A stretch of DNA of 64,000 bases from Phytohabitans flavus (lineage in GTDB: Bacteria > Actinomycetota > Actinomycetes > Mycobacteriales > Micromonosporaceae): NCBI RefSeq assembly GCF_011764545.1, contig NZ_AP022870.1:4200001-4264000 (forward strand). Reading direction: 5' to 3'. Of this stretch, positions 9,398 through 17,715 are shown piece after piece (within the stretch, counting starts at the first letter, position 1; the number at the start of each line of letters is the position of its first letter). The notes beneath the pieces are model-generated. The model did no database searches. It was not told the origin of the DNA and saw nothing but the letters and a program-made list of their open reading frames with translations. A program made the position numbers and the translations under genes.

Positions 9398-9442
9398 TTT
9401 GGGGAAACCTATGTCGCTATGGCAGCAACAGATTTCCCCAAA
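9398..9442. repeat. R3 hairpin with conserved loop
   Basis: Arms TTTGGGGAAA (9398-9407) and TTTCCCCAAA (9433-9442) are a perfect 10-bp inverted repeat. The loop contains TCGCTATGGCAGCAACAGA, which recurs in a second hairpin at 27686-27725; its right arm recurs alone at 51722. Confidence 0.8.
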
Positions 9443-9670
9443 CCTGACCGACAAGGGTGCAACCATGGCTTTCGAGGCACAGGGCATCGGCGCGCTAGCC
9501 GTAATCGTCGCGACTTCGGCGCCGAGGCCGCCTCGTCGCTGCGCAACCCTGCGTCTCCCAAACCGCACTTGCTCTGCTTCCCTGGAGGAAGCACCGACGC
9601 GCGCCGCGTGCGGGGAAAGGCGTGCCATGATCGGCGCGCAGAATGCACCACCTCACTGCGAGCGTGTCGA

Positions 9671-9695
9671 GAAATTGCCCCTCCAGGGGCAATTT
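9671..9695. repeat. Strong hairpin, possible terminator
   Basis: AAATTGCCCC-TCCA-GGGGCAATTT is a perfect stem with a four-base loop followed by a short T run. It could act as a bidirectional terminator between the convergent USP and ligase genes, or be structural cargo of the R1 pair. Confidence 0.7.
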
Positions 9696-9829
9696 TTCGC
9701 CACAGACGACCAGAGCGCCCACCGATCAAGGGAAACCGTGCGGTCAGGGTTCGCCAGCTTTGCGCATCGCGCACGCCCAGCCGGGCCTCAACGTCGGGGC
9801 TCTATCATCGCGGCGGCGTCGGGTTGTAT

Positions 9830-9905
9830 TGGATTGTGAACCGCGGAGGGTGAGGCTGCGGGAGCGACGGTCCGGACCACGACGAACGCCGCGGTAGCTC
9901 AATTC
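9830..9905 (-). repeat. R1 repeat copy, right member of an inverted pair
   Basis: On the minus strand: TTGAGCTACCGCGGCGTTCG, central GGTCCGGACC, CGCTCCCGCAGCCTCACCC, then CCGCGGTTCACAATCC. It ends 26 bp past the ligase stop codon. Confidence 0.88.
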
Positions 9906-9930
9906 CGATGAAACCCGACTCCAAAAATCG

Positions 9931-11007
9931 CTAGGCGCGGCCGGCGTTGAGGACGTTTTCGAGGTCGAAGTTGATCGGCTCTTCGAGCTGCTCGTAGGTG
10001 CACGACCGCGGTTCGCGGTCGGGGCGCCAGCGGACGAACTGGGCCGTGTGCCGGAAGCGCACGCCCTCCATGTGGTCGTACCGCACCTCGACGACCCGCT
10101 CCGGGCGCAGCGGCGTGAACGACAGGTCCTTGCCCGCCGCCCACCTGCTCCCCTCGGAGTTGCGCGGCGTACGGTTTCCCTCCATCTGCTTGGCCCAGTC
10201 CCACGGGTGGCCTTCCCAGTCGGTGACCAGCGGCTGAAGCTCCTCGAAGAGCTCGGCCCGCCGCGCCATCGGGAACGCGCCGATCACGCCGACGCTGGCC
10301 AGCGTGCCCTCGGCGTTGTACAGGCCGAGCAGCAGCGAGCCGATGCGGTCCGGGCCGCTCTTGTGCACCCGGTATCCGGCCACCACGCAGTCCGCCGTGC
10401 GCTCGTGCTTGATCTTGAACATGGTCCGCTTGTCCGGCTCGTACAGCCCGTCGAGCGGCTTGGCGATCACCCCGTCGAGCCCGGCGCCCTCGAACTGGTG
10501 GAACCACCGCTGCGCCACCTCGCGGTCGGTGGTCACCGGCGTGATGTGTACCGGTGCCTTGGCCGGCGCGAGCGCCTCCTCCAGCGCGGCCCGCCGCTCG
10601 GCGAACGGGCGCTGCGTCCAGTCGGTGTCGCCGAGCGCGAGCAGGTCGAACGCGACGAAACGGGCCGGCACGGTCTCGGAGAGCATCTTGACCCGGCTGG
10701 CCGCCGGGTGGATGCGCTGCTGGAGCATCTCGAAGTCGAGGCGGTCGCCGGACTCCCCGATCAGGATGATCTCGCCGTCGATGACCGCGCGCTCCGGGAA
10801 GTTGGCCAGCACGGCCTCGACGACCTCCGGGAAGTACCGCGTCATCGGCTTCTCGTTGCGGCTGCCCACCTCCACCTCCGCCCCGTCCCGGAAGATGATC
10901 GAGCGGAAGCCGTCCCACTTCGGCTCGAAGCTCATCGCGCCCTCGGGCAGGCCCTTGACCGCCTTGGCCAGCATCGGCGGGACCGGCGGCATGATCGGGA
11001 GTCGCAT
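9931..11007 (-). CDS. ligC: ATP-dependent DNA ligase, LigC type
   Basis: The 358-residue protein has the ligase nucleotidyltransferase motif I EPKWDGFR with the adenylated Lys near residue 29. Motifs III/IIIa (LDFEMLQQRIHPAA, FVAFDLLAL) and motif IV (EGAGLDGVIAKPLDGLY) follow, then MFKIKHERTADCVVAGYR (motif V). The OB-fold tail ends LRPERVVEVRYDHMEGVRFRHTAQFVRWRPDR. Its length and lack of polymerase or nuclease domains match LigC, an accessory ligase used in actinobacterial repair. The ATG at 11007 is the first plausible start. It is divergent from the K+ channel gene, 57 bp away. A NAD-dependent ligase is also present at 42134. Confidence 0.92.
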   Translation of the reverse strand: MRLPIMPPVPPMLAKAVKGLPEGAMSFEPKWDGFRSIIFRDGAEVEVGSRNEKPMTRYFPEVVEAVLANFPERAVIDGEIILIGESGDRLDFEMLQQRIHPAASRVKMLSETVPARFVAFDLLALGDTDWTQRPFAERRAALEEALAPAKAPVHITPVTTDREVAQRWFHQFEGAGLDGVIAKPLDGLYEPDKRTMFKIKHERTADCVVAGYRVHKSGPDRIGSLLLGLYNAEGTLASVGVIGAFPMARRAELFEELQPLVTDWEGHPWDWAKQMEGNRTPRNSEGSRWAAGKDLSFTPLRPERVVEVRYDHMEGVRFRHTAQFVRWRPDREPRSCTYEQLEEPINFDLENVLNAGRA

Positions 11008-11052
11008 GACCCCATTCTGGCGCGCATCGCGCGCGAGAGGTGCCCCGGTACG

Positions 11053-11058
11053 TAACCT
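11053..11058 (+). promoter_or_regulatory. -10 box of a probable leaderless promoter (K+ channel)
   Basis: TAACCT ends 6 nt before the GTG at 11065, which decides between the two in-frame GTG codons at 11059 and 11065. Confidence 0.45.
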
Positions 11059-11064
11059 GTGCTC

Positions 11065-11709
11065 GTGGACCGGGCCCGGCCACCGCGTTTCGGCGCGTTG
11101 CTGGCGTCGATCGTGGTGCTGTACATCCTGATCATCGCGCTCGGGCGCAGCACCGTCGCCGTACCGCTGCGGGTGCTCGTGCTCGCCGCGGCGCTGATGC
11201 TCGCCGCGCGCGTGGCGGGCCGTCGCGACCAGAGCCGGGCGGCACTGGCCGTGGCCTTGGCCGCCATCGTGCTCAGCGTCGTCGCGGTGACCGCCGGCGG
11301 CGACCGGCTGGCCACCGGCCTGACCAGCGCCGCGACGGTGACGCTGGCGTGCGCCACGATCGCGGCGACGGCCCAGACGGTCGTCCGGCGCGACCGCGTC
11401 GACATCCAGGCGGTGGCCGGCGCGCTGGCCACGTACCTGCTGCTCGCGCTCGTCTTCTCCAACCTCCACCAGCTGATCGCCGCGATCCTCGGCAACCCGT
11501 ACCTGACGAATGTCGACCGGGCCGACGACGCGTCCGCGTTCCTCTACTTCAGCGTGATCACGCTGACCACGGTCGGGTACGGCGACATCGTGCCCGCCTC
11601 GAACGCCGCCCGCGCGATCGCGGTCGCCGAGGCGATCACCGGTCAGCTGTACCTGGTCTCCGTCGTGGCGGCGGTGGTGGCCCGGTGGCGACCCCGCGGC
11701 CAGGCATGA
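11065..11709 (+). CDS. Two-pore-domain-type potassium channel
   Basis: The 214-residue membrane protein has about four N-terminal hydrophobic segments, then an ion-channel module: a helix ending LVFSNLHQLIAAI, a pore helix with SVITLTTVGYGDIVP carrying the K+ selectivity filter TVGYGD, and a final helix AIAVAEAITGQLYLVSVVAAVVA. It belongs to the Ion_trans_2 family. It should pass K+ across the cytoplasmic membrane. The start is GTG 11065 from promoter spacing; GTG 11059 is an alternative. The stop is 7 bp before the KdpE-type regulator, so the two are probably co-transcribed. Confidence 0.9.
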   Translation: MDRARPPRFGALLASIVVLYILIIALGRSTVAVPLRVLVLAAALMLAARVAGRRDQSRAALAVALAAIVLSVVAVTAGGDRLATGLTSAATVTLACATIAATAQTVVRRDRVDIQAVAGALATYLLLALVFSNLHQLIAAILGNPYLTNVDRADDASAFLYFSVITLTTVGYGDIVPASNAARAIAVAEAITGQLYLVSVVAAVVARWRPRGQA

Positions 11710-11716
11710 TGTGCGC

Positions 11717-12415
11717 ATGCCGATCCGGATCCTGGTCGTCGACGACGAACCGCAGATCGTCCGCGCCCTACGGATCAACCTGCGCGCCCGGGAGTACGAG
11801 GTCGACACCGCCGCCGACGGGGCCAGCGCGCTGCACGCCGCCGCCAGCCGCCACCCCGACCTCGTCGTGCTCGACCTCGGCCTGCCGGACATGGAGGGCG
11901 TCGAGGTGATCCGGGGCCTGCGCGGCTGGACCGAGGCGCCGATCATCGTGCTCTCCGGCCGCGCCGACAGCACCGACAAGGTGGCCGCGCTGGACGCCGG
12001 GGCGGACGACTACGTGACCAAGCCCTTCGGGGTGGACGAGCTGCTCGCCCGGATCCGGGCCGTGACCCGCCGCGTCAGCACCGGCAGCGGCGGGCAGCCG
12101 ACTGTCCAAATCGGACAGTACACGGTGAACCTCGCGGACCGGGCGGTCACGGCCGAGGACGGCACACAGGTCCGGCTCACGCCGACCGAGTGGCACCTGA
12201 TCGAGATCCTGGCCGCCAACCCCGGCAAACTGGTCAGCCAGCGACTCCTGCTCGAAAGGGTCTGGGGCCCGACCTATACCCGCGAAACAAACTACCTGCG
12301 CCAGTACATGGCCCAGCTACGCCGCAAACTAGAGCCCGACCCGTCCCACCCGCATTACCTACTGACCGAACCCGGCATGGGCTACCGCCTCCAACCGGGC
12401 GGGCTTCAGGGTTGA
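11717..12415 (+). CDS. KdpE-like OmpR-family response regulator
   Basis: The 232-residue protein has a receiver domain (acidic D9-D10, phospho-acceptor D53 in LVVLDLGLPD, K in YVTKPFG) and a winged-helix DNA-binding domain (VRLTPTEWHLIEILAANPGK to YLLTEPGMGYRL). ALRINLRAREYEV and GRADSTDKVAALDAGADDY are highly characteristic of KdpE, which controls the high-affinity Kdp K+ uptake system. No KdpD kinase or kdpFABC is adjacent; the only partner is the K+ channel gene directly upstream. ATG 11717 is chosen; an in-frame GTG at 11711 is possible. The match to KdpE is clear; its pairing with the channel is inferred from synteny. Confidence 0.88.
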   Translation: MPIRILVVDDEPQIVRALRINLRAREYEVDTAADGASALHAAASRHPDLVVLDLGLPDMEGVEVIRGLRGWTEAPIIVLSGRADSTDKVAALDAGADDYVTKPFGVDELLARIRAVTRRVSTGSGGQPTVQIGQYTVNLADRAVTAEDGTQVRLTPTEWHLIEILAANPGKLVSQRLLLERVWGPTYTRETNYLRQYMAQLRRKLEPDPSHPHYLLTEPGMGYRLQPGGLQG

Positions 12416-12432
12416 TCAGGGACTTCGTGGAG
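12414..12432 (+). repeat. R4 half-copy downstream of the regulator
   Basis: Nineteen bases starting GTTGATCAGGGACTTCG and overlapping the regulator's last codons are identical to the left arm of the hairpin at 33874-33939. The right arm is missing here. Confidence 0.55.
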
Positions 12433-12551
12433 CGGCGCGCCTCGAGAGCGTCAGCGGCGGCGGGTTCGCAGGGACTCGCCGATTGTGGGGAGGCTGATCA
12501 TTTGAGTGGGGGCTGAGAGGGCGGCTCTTAGGCGGTCGTCCCTTGTTGGCG

Positions 12552-13478
12552 TTACTGCGCCGGGCGGGGGGTCCTCTGCGTGGGGAGGGCTTCGCGGATC
12601 AGCAGTTCGCGCCACTTCGCGGACTGTTCTTGGGCGGCGGTCAGTTCCTCGGCGCGGCGCAGCAGCTCGCGGTCGTCGGCGGCTCGCCGGCGCCGGCGGT
12701 TGCGCTCCGCCGCGTCACGGGCCACCTGCCGGGCCTGGGCGGCACCCCGGGACAGCGCCGGCGGCACCGCGACCCGGGTGCGCCGCAGCCACTCCTCGCG
12801 CGCCGCCTCCTGGGCCGCGACAACCTTGCGCCGGTTGTCGGCGATCTGCCGGTTGACCGGCGGCAACGGCCCGTCGTCGCCGTCGAGCCAGGCGCGCAGC
12901 CGCCGCTTGACGTACGCCTCGGTCATCTTGGGGTCGGCCGCCGCCGTGGGGATCTCACCCGCCTGGATTTCGCCGGTGGGCACGTGGTCCAGCGCGTACA
13001 GCACGTCGCGCGGCGTCCACCCCGCCTCGAACCACAGCTGGAGCAGCACCCGCAGGCGGTCGCTGCCCGCGCGGCGCAGCGTCGGCGAGACGTAGCAGAG
13101 CCATTCACAGGCCATCAGCTGCTCGGTGTACCCGTCCGGCACGTCGTGCATCGGCCACTGCGCGGGCGGCCGGCCGAGGGGGTGGCAGGCGCGGCACTTT
13201 CGCACGCCGTCGGCGTCGCGCACCATCCGGTCCCGCTGGTCACACCGCCCGCACCAGGTGCGCCGCCGGTACGGGTCGTCGTCGAGCGCGGCGAGCGGGT
13301 TGCACCGCTGGCACCGCCGCCCGTCCGCGGTGAGCCGGGTCCGCCGGTGGCACTCACCGCACCAGCGCCGCGCGTCCTCCACGGGCCCGGCGGCCGATGG
13401 GTGGCAGGCGCCGCAGGGCTGCCCCTCCGGGTCGACGCGGGTGTGCGGATCGCACGCGCCACACCACGGGGAACTCAC
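12552..13478 (-). CDS. Three-zinc-ribbon protein, unknown function
   Basis: The protein of about 308 residues opens with three CxxC...CxxC pairs in its first 105 residues (WCGAC/PCGAC, WCGEC/RCQRC, WCGRC/KCRAC), each likely to bind one zinc. A helical middle follows (GYTEQLMACEWLCYVSPTLRRAG, WTPRDVLYALDHVPTGEI), then a long Arg/Ala/Glu-rich probable coiled coil (EEWLRRTRVAV to QEQSAKWRELLI). The layout suggests a DNA- or RNA-binding protein; the middle resembles helix-turn-helix segments of actinobacterial plasmid or ICE proteins, but I cannot name the family. The GTG at 13478 (MSSPWCGAC) is preferred; a longer form could start at 13499. Confidence 0.65.
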   Translation of the reverse strand: MSSPWCGACDPHTRVDPEGQPCGACHPSAAGPVEDARRWCGECHRRTRLTADGRRCQRCNPLAALDDDPYRRRTWCGRCDQRDRMVRDADGVRKCRACHPLGRPPAQWPMHDVPDGYTEQLMACEWLCYVSPTLRRAGSDRLRVLLQLWFEAGWTPRDVLYALDHVPTGEIQAGEIPTAAADPKMTEAYVKRRLRAWLDGDDGPLPPVNRQIADNRRKVVAAQEAAREEWLRRTRVAVPPALSRGAAQARQVARDAAERNRRRRRAADDRELLRRAEELTAAQEQSAKWRELLIREALPTQRTPRPAQ

Positions 13479-13602
13479 CCCTACCGTTCTACACCGCACC
13501 GCCGCCGCGCTCGGCCAGTGTCCGGTATCTCCCGCTTCACGCGTGTCGGCGTGCTGATGGGTACCGTCCAGGGGTCATCACCGTGACAGGAGAGGATGCG
13601 CT

Positions 13603-14100
13603 ATGACGAGCACGGATCAGCCGCAGGACGTACCGGGCGAGCGCCCGTCCTGGCTGGATCGCCTGGACGTCCTGGTGGGCCGGTGGGACACGGAGGCGGT
13701 CTTCGAGGCTGCCTTCATGGGGCCGGACAGCCAGGACACGAGGGCGCCCGGCAGTACGACCTTCGAGTGGCTCGCCGGGCACAGGTTCCTCCTCCAGCGC
13801 TTCACCAACGAGAATTCCGCCTTCCCGAGCGGCATCTCGGTCATCGGCGCCGGCCCGGTGACGGACACGTTCACCCAGCGGTACTACGACTCGCGCGGCG
13901 TCGAGCGGGTGTACCAGATGACCTTCGACGGCCGGGAGTGGACGCTCTGGCGCGAGTCACCCGGGTTCTGGCAGCGGTACACGGGCCTGCTCGCCGCGGA
14001 CGGCACCGCGATCACCGGCGCCTGGGCTGCCTCCGCCGACGGCCAGGAGTGGCGGCACGAGTTCGCCCTCAACCACACCAGGAGCGCGGCCTACAACTAA
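13603..14100 (+). CDS. DUF1579-like small conserved protein
   Basis: The 165-residue cytosolic protein has the repeated beta pattern of the DUF1579/lipocalin-like group: LDVLVGRWDTEAVF, TTFEWLAGHRFLLQRF, GISVIGAGPVTDTFTQRYYDSRGV, YQMTFDGREWTLWRE, ITGAWAASADGQEWRHEFALNHTR. Members are small beta-barrels of unknown role. A GAGAGG-like site just upstream supports ATG 13603. Its TAA stop lies exactly at the left end of a miniature transposon, so the last residues may have been altered by the insertion. Confidence 0.78.
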   Translation: MTSTDQPQDVPGERPSWLDRLDVLVGRWDTEAVFEAAFMGPDSQDTRAPGSTTFEWLAGHRFLLQRFTNENSAFPSGISVIGAGPVTDTFTQRYYDSRGVERVYQMTFDGREWTLWRESPGFWQRYTGLLAADGTAITGAWAASADGQEWRHEFALNHTRSAAYN

Positions 14101-14261
14101 GGCCTGTTTCAAAATCCTTGCCGGGCTGCGCTGGGTCCAGACGACGACCGGCGGCGCCGGGCGTAAGGCCACATACAACACCGGTATGCGACCTTGCGCC
14201 CGACTTGCCGGATCGCCGCCTGGACCTCGGCTCGCCTCGACAAATCTTTTGAAACAGGCCT
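14100..14261. mobile_element. 162-bp miniature inverted-repeat element (MITE)
   Basis: Perfect 15-bp terminal inverted repeats AGGCCTGTTTCAAAA (14100-14114) and TTTTGAAACAGGCCT (14247-14261) bound a 162-bp element flanked by a TA dinucleotide on each side, fitting a 2-bp target duplication. The interior folds back on itself (GGGCGTAAGG near 14159 against CCTTGCGCCC near 14191). It has no gene and would need a transposase supplied in trans; a TA target fits IS630/mariner and some IS5-group elements. It lies precisely between the TAA stops of two convergent genes. Confidence 0.85.
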
Positions 14262-14953
14262 TAAGGCACGGGCAGCGTGGCCGGGCTGTACGCCGCGCGG
14301 AAGAAGCCCCGGACCCGGCGGCGACCGAGACCCAGATTGTGCGCGAACGTGGTCGGCCGCCCGGGCGCGGCGGTGTCGAACGCGATGAAGATGTCGTCCC
14401 GGCGCCCGCGGTTCGGGTCGTACACCCGCAGCGTCACCCGGCTGCCCTCGGCGGTGTGGTCGAACGCCAGCACCTGGTGGTTGGCGGCCAGGTCACGCGG
14501 GTCGCGGGAGGCGACGGTGACCACGCCGAGCGGCACCGGCATGCCCCGCTTGAGGTCGGCCCGCACCTGCGGCCACTGCGTCCGGATCGTGCGCCAGGCC
14601 AGGCCGTGCTCGGTCAGCACCCGCCGCCCGAAGACGCGGAACGCGGTGTCGCCGTCGGGCAGGTTCATCCACTGGTAGTACTGGACCACGCCCGTGGGCA
14701 GGTGCCAGGAGTCGATCAGGCGCTCGACGATGAACTTGTACAGCCGCTCGCCCTGCGCCGGACGCTGGGTCGGCGGTGGCACCCCGACCCGCCAGTGGTC
14801 GAGGGCGGCGAAGGCCATGCCGCCACACAGGCCCGCCTTCGCGTCGCCCAGGCGCAGGTCGCCGAACGGGGTCGGCAGCACCACCGCAGGCTGGCTCGGC
14901 CAGGAGTTGTCGAACCCGAAGCCGTCCCGCGACGGCACGAACCTCTCCGCCAT
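14261..14953 (-). CDS. Papain-like cysteine-protease-fold candidate
   Basis: The 230-residue protein has GLCGGMAFAALDHW near residue 34, NHQVLAFDH in the second half and YDPNRG after it, an order of Cys, His and Asp/Asn seen in papain-like folds. FDNSWPSQP precedes the Cys. There is no signal peptide, so a cytosolic role is likely. Catalysis is an inference from motif order. ATG 14953 is chosen; two GTG codons lie just upstream. Its TAA stop is made at the right end of the adjacent miniature element. Confidence 0.6.
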   Translation of the reverse strand: MAERFVPSRDGFGFDNSWPSQPAVVLPTPFGDLRLGDAKAGLCGGMAFAALDHWRVGVPPPTQRPAQGERLYKFIVERLIDSWHLPTGVVQYYQWMNLPDGDTAFRVFGRRVLTEHGLAWRTIRTQWPQVRADLKRGMPVPLGVVTVASRDPRDLAANHQVLAFDHTAEGSRVTLRVYDPNRGRRDDIFIAFDTAAPGRPTTFAHNLGLGRRRVRGFFRAAYSPATLPVP

Positions 14954-15027
14954 CACCACACGGTAGTGCCGCCGGCCGGAGGGCGCCGTCAGCTGGGCGA
15001 CAGCTGACCCTCCCGGCCCGCGCCCGG

Positions 15028-15819
15028 TCAGAAGCCGGGGAACACCTTGCGGAGCAGGTCGAGGTCGGCCGCACCGGTGGCCTCGACGCCGGCGGGCGTG
15101 TAGCGGGGCGCGAACCGGCCGGAGACAAGCCGCAGCCAGGCCTCGGCGGGGAGGGTGAGCGTGCCGTCCGGCGCCTCCGGGGCGGCGAGGTCGACGCTGA
15201 CCTGCTCGGCCAGGCTGAGCGTGAAGACCGACTCCGGCGCCGTCGTGGTGACCTGGAGTACCGCCTGCCGCCCGTCGAGCGCCTCGGGCTTGCTGGTCCA
15301 GGCGAGCAGCTCGGGCGCGGCGTTCAGCAGCAGCGGGGTGGCCTCCGCGGCGACCGTGGCGTGCTCGTCGGACCCGACCCGGACGTCCCACGTGTGCAGC
15401 GCCAGCTCGCTGAGCCGCATCCGCGCCGAGGTGGCCACGTCGACCGGCGCGGGCAGGAAGCCCAGGTCGACGAGGAGGCTCTCGCGGGTCGAGGCGTCGA
15501 GCGACTCGTACAGGGCGGTCAGTGCCTCGTTCGACACCAGGAAGCCGTCCGCGCGCTCGCGCCGGGACATCGCGTTCCACCTGTCCCACACCGCGAAGTT
15601 GAACTCCCGCCCCGGGTTGGGCTCGCCGTCGAGTGCGGCCCGCACTGTCGCCCGGCCGATCTCCGCGCCGCTGCCCAGGTGGCTGAGGACCTGCGAGATG
15701 TCCCATTCCGCCGAGCCCGACGGCCCGGCCAGGTGGTCATCGCTGAACCCGGACACCAGCGCGGCGAGGCTGTCGTGCCCGCTGCGCAGGGCGGCGATGA
15801 CCGTGTCGGCGTTGCTCAC
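15028..15819 (-). CDS. Maleylpyruvate isomerase-family mycothiol-dependent protein
   Basis: The 263-residue protein has an N-terminal DinB-like four-helix bundle (VIAALRSGHDSLAALV, EWDISQVLSHLGSGAEI, LALHTWDVRVG with a metal-binding His pattern) and a C-terminal SCP2-like domain (VFTLSLAEQVSVDLAAPEAPDGTLTLPAEAWLRLVSGR). This arrangement is the mycothiol-dependent isomerase/transferase family of actinobacteria. The GTG at 15819 has an excellent GGAGGAGAGC immediately before it. The substrate is unknown. It may be co-transcribed with the fragmented membrane gene upstream (32 bp gap). Confidence 0.85.
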   Translation of the reverse strand: MSNADTVIAALRSGHDSLAALVSGFSDDHLAGPSGSAEWDISQVLSHLGSGAEIGRATVRAALDGEPNPGREFNFAVWDRWNAMSRRERADGFLVSNEALTALYESLDASTRESLLVDLGFLPAPVDVATSARMRLSELALHTWDVRVGSDEHATVAAEATPLLLNAAPELLAWTSKPEALDGRQAVLQVTTTAPESVFTLSLAEQVSVDLAAPEAPDGTLTLPAEAWLRLVSGRFAPRYTPAGVEATGAADLDLLRKVFPGF

Positions 15820-15851
15820 GCTCTCCTCCAAAAATGATCGGCGCCCAAAGG

Positions 15852-17707
15852 CTACGCGCGGCGCAGCGAGCGGGTCAGACCGGCGGCGATGGTCGTCGCG
15901 AGCAACCAGCCGGCCGCGATCAGCAGGTACGCGAGCCATTGCTGGCCGCCCGACGGCTGGAACGCGCGCTCCTGGCCCAGGTCGACGATCGGCAGCAGCA
16001 GGTCCAGCGTGTAGACCACCGGCTGGAAGGCGACGTCGGGGCTGACCCGCGCCGGACGGTACCGGGCGTGCAGGACCGTACCGACCACGAGCAGCGCGAG
16101 CAGCCACGACGCCGCCCGCAGCGGGCGGTACCCGTAGCCGACCGTGACGTCCTGGAGCAGGCCCCACAGCCGCGCGTACCAGGCGCCGACCGCGGTCTGC
16201 CGGCGCTGCTTGGCCAGCAGCACGGTGCGTGACCGGGCGCCGTCGCCGAGGGCCTGGTAGACGGTGGCCAGCTGCTCGTACGGCTGGGGGCGGAAGCCGT
16301 CCGGGCCACGGTCCAGCCACGGCAGGCGGGCGTCGCCGTCACCCGGGGCTCCAGCACGTCGTAGCGGAGGCCGTCGAGGTCCAGTGTGGACGGCCAGGTG
16401 CGCGGGTCGTCGCGGAGGATGCCGACCGTGGCGTACCGCAGGTCGACCGCCCCTCCGGCGCGACCGCCCAGCGCAGCGCGAGCTCGGGTGTCTCCACCCG
16501 CCAGCAGGAGACGGCCTTCTCCCCGGCGCCCGTACTGTCGCCTTGTCGAAGCAGATCCGGCTGCCCGCCTTGGCGCCCGCGAGGCGTACCCGGCCGTCGG
16601 CGATAAAGCCGTCGCAGAGCTGGAGCAGCGCGCCGACCGTCAGCCCGTGTGCGGTCAGCGCGGCGCCGCCCGGGTTGCTCAGGTGCGCGCCTTCGAGGTG
16701 GACGGGGCCGGTGACCGTGGCGTCGAGCAGCGTCGTCTCACCCTCGACGGTGAGGCCGTGGCGACCGTCGAGCATGCCTTCGATCGTGACGAAGTCGGCG
16801 CAGAGCGCGACCGCGCCGGGGTTTCGCAGCGACGCCCCGTCCAGCCGCAGCGTGCGGACGATCCGCGCGCTCACCACCCGTACCTGCCCTCGGCGACGAA
16901 GCCGTCGTGCAGGTACAGGCCGCCGTCGAGGGTCGCGCGGCTGGCCCGGAACGCGACACCGCCGGGGTTGCGCACCGTCGAACGGCTGAACGACACCGCG
17001 GCGGCCACCCGCGCGTGCCGCAGCGTCACCTCGCCCTGGACCTCGGCCCACCGGCAGTAGAAGGCGGCCTCCACGCCGACGTTGTCGGCGTCCACCGCGC
17101 GGTCGCCGGGTGCGGCGGTGATGGTCACCTTGTCGAGGTCGGCCGTACCGCCGAGCCGGGCGTTGGTGATGGCGAGGCCGCCGGTCAGCCGGGCGCCGAC
17201 CAGGACGAGGTCGCCGCCGATGCTGGCGCGGCGGGCGTGCACGGCCCACTCCGCGCCGTTGCCGCCGAGCACCGCGTCGGCCAGGAGCAGGCCGCCGGAG
17301 ATCTGCGAACCGCCCAGCCGCACGCCGTCGCCGATGGCACAGCGGCTGAGCTGGAGGTGGCCGTCGACGCGCACGTTGGCGGCGCGGAAGCCGGGCATGC
17401 GGGAGCCGGCGAAGCTCGTGTGCGACATGCGCGCCCAGTACAGGTCCGGCGGCTCGTCGAAGTCGCACTCCTCCAGCAGCAGCGGGTGCCCCACTTCGGC
17501 GTAGGAGAGCCGCAGCTGGCCGGTGACCCGACCGGCGCGCAGGTGGACCGCGGCCGCCCGCCCGGGTGCCTCCTCGCGCAGCAGGGCGGCGACGACGTCG
17601 GCGCGCACGGCGGCGCCGGCCGCATCGACAGGCGTGCCGGCACCGAAGCCGTCCCACAGGGCCTGCTCGACGTCGGTGAGATCGGGGGGCGGCGGCACGT
17701 CATACAT
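15852..17707 (-). pseudogene. Pentapeptide-like membrane protein, four frameshifts
   Basis: The reconstructed protein of about 618 residues starts at ATG 17707 (MYDVPPPPDLTDVEQALW), carries repeated beta-solenoid-like units (LSYAEVGHPLLLEECDF, VDGHLQLSRCAIGDGVRLGG, GALLQLCDGFIADGRVRLAGA) and ends with two membrane helices (AASWLLALLVVGTVLHA; WLAYLLIAAGWLLATTIAAG). Reading is broken at four places: C runs near 16883, 16521-16524 and 16450-16453, and the C/G run near 16342-16348. In each case one added base restores the continuing sequence. I believe the intact gene encodes an actinobacterial membrane-anchored solenoid protein often annotated as an oxidoreductase; no catalytic motif is visible. 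Sequencing error is the simplest explanation. Confidence 0.65.
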
Positions 17708-17708
17708 T
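17703..17708 (+). promoter_or_regulatory. -10 box of sigma factor gene inside the divergent start codon
   Basis: TACATT lies 7 nt before the GTG at 17716 and overlaps the ATG (17705-17707) of the divergent membrane protein gene. The two starts are only 8 bp apart. Confidence 0.4.
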
Positions 17709-17715
17709 GTGCGGT

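Larger units (their letters stand above)
9323..9829. other. Structured cargo between two inverted R1 copies
   Basis: About 500 bp with no convincing gene in any frame. It contains the R3 hairpin (9398-9442), a GCTTCC/GGAAGC hairpin after the shared string TTGCTCTGCTTCC (about 9568-9590) and a strong AAATTGCCCC hairpin (9671-9695). The string TTGCTCTGCTTCC also occurs inside the other R1 pair near 44352. Confidence 0.6.

Noticed and set aside
9252..9905. CRISPR array suggested by repeated elements
   Set aside because: The R1 copies are few, far apart, in both orientations and without regular spacers; no cas gene is present.
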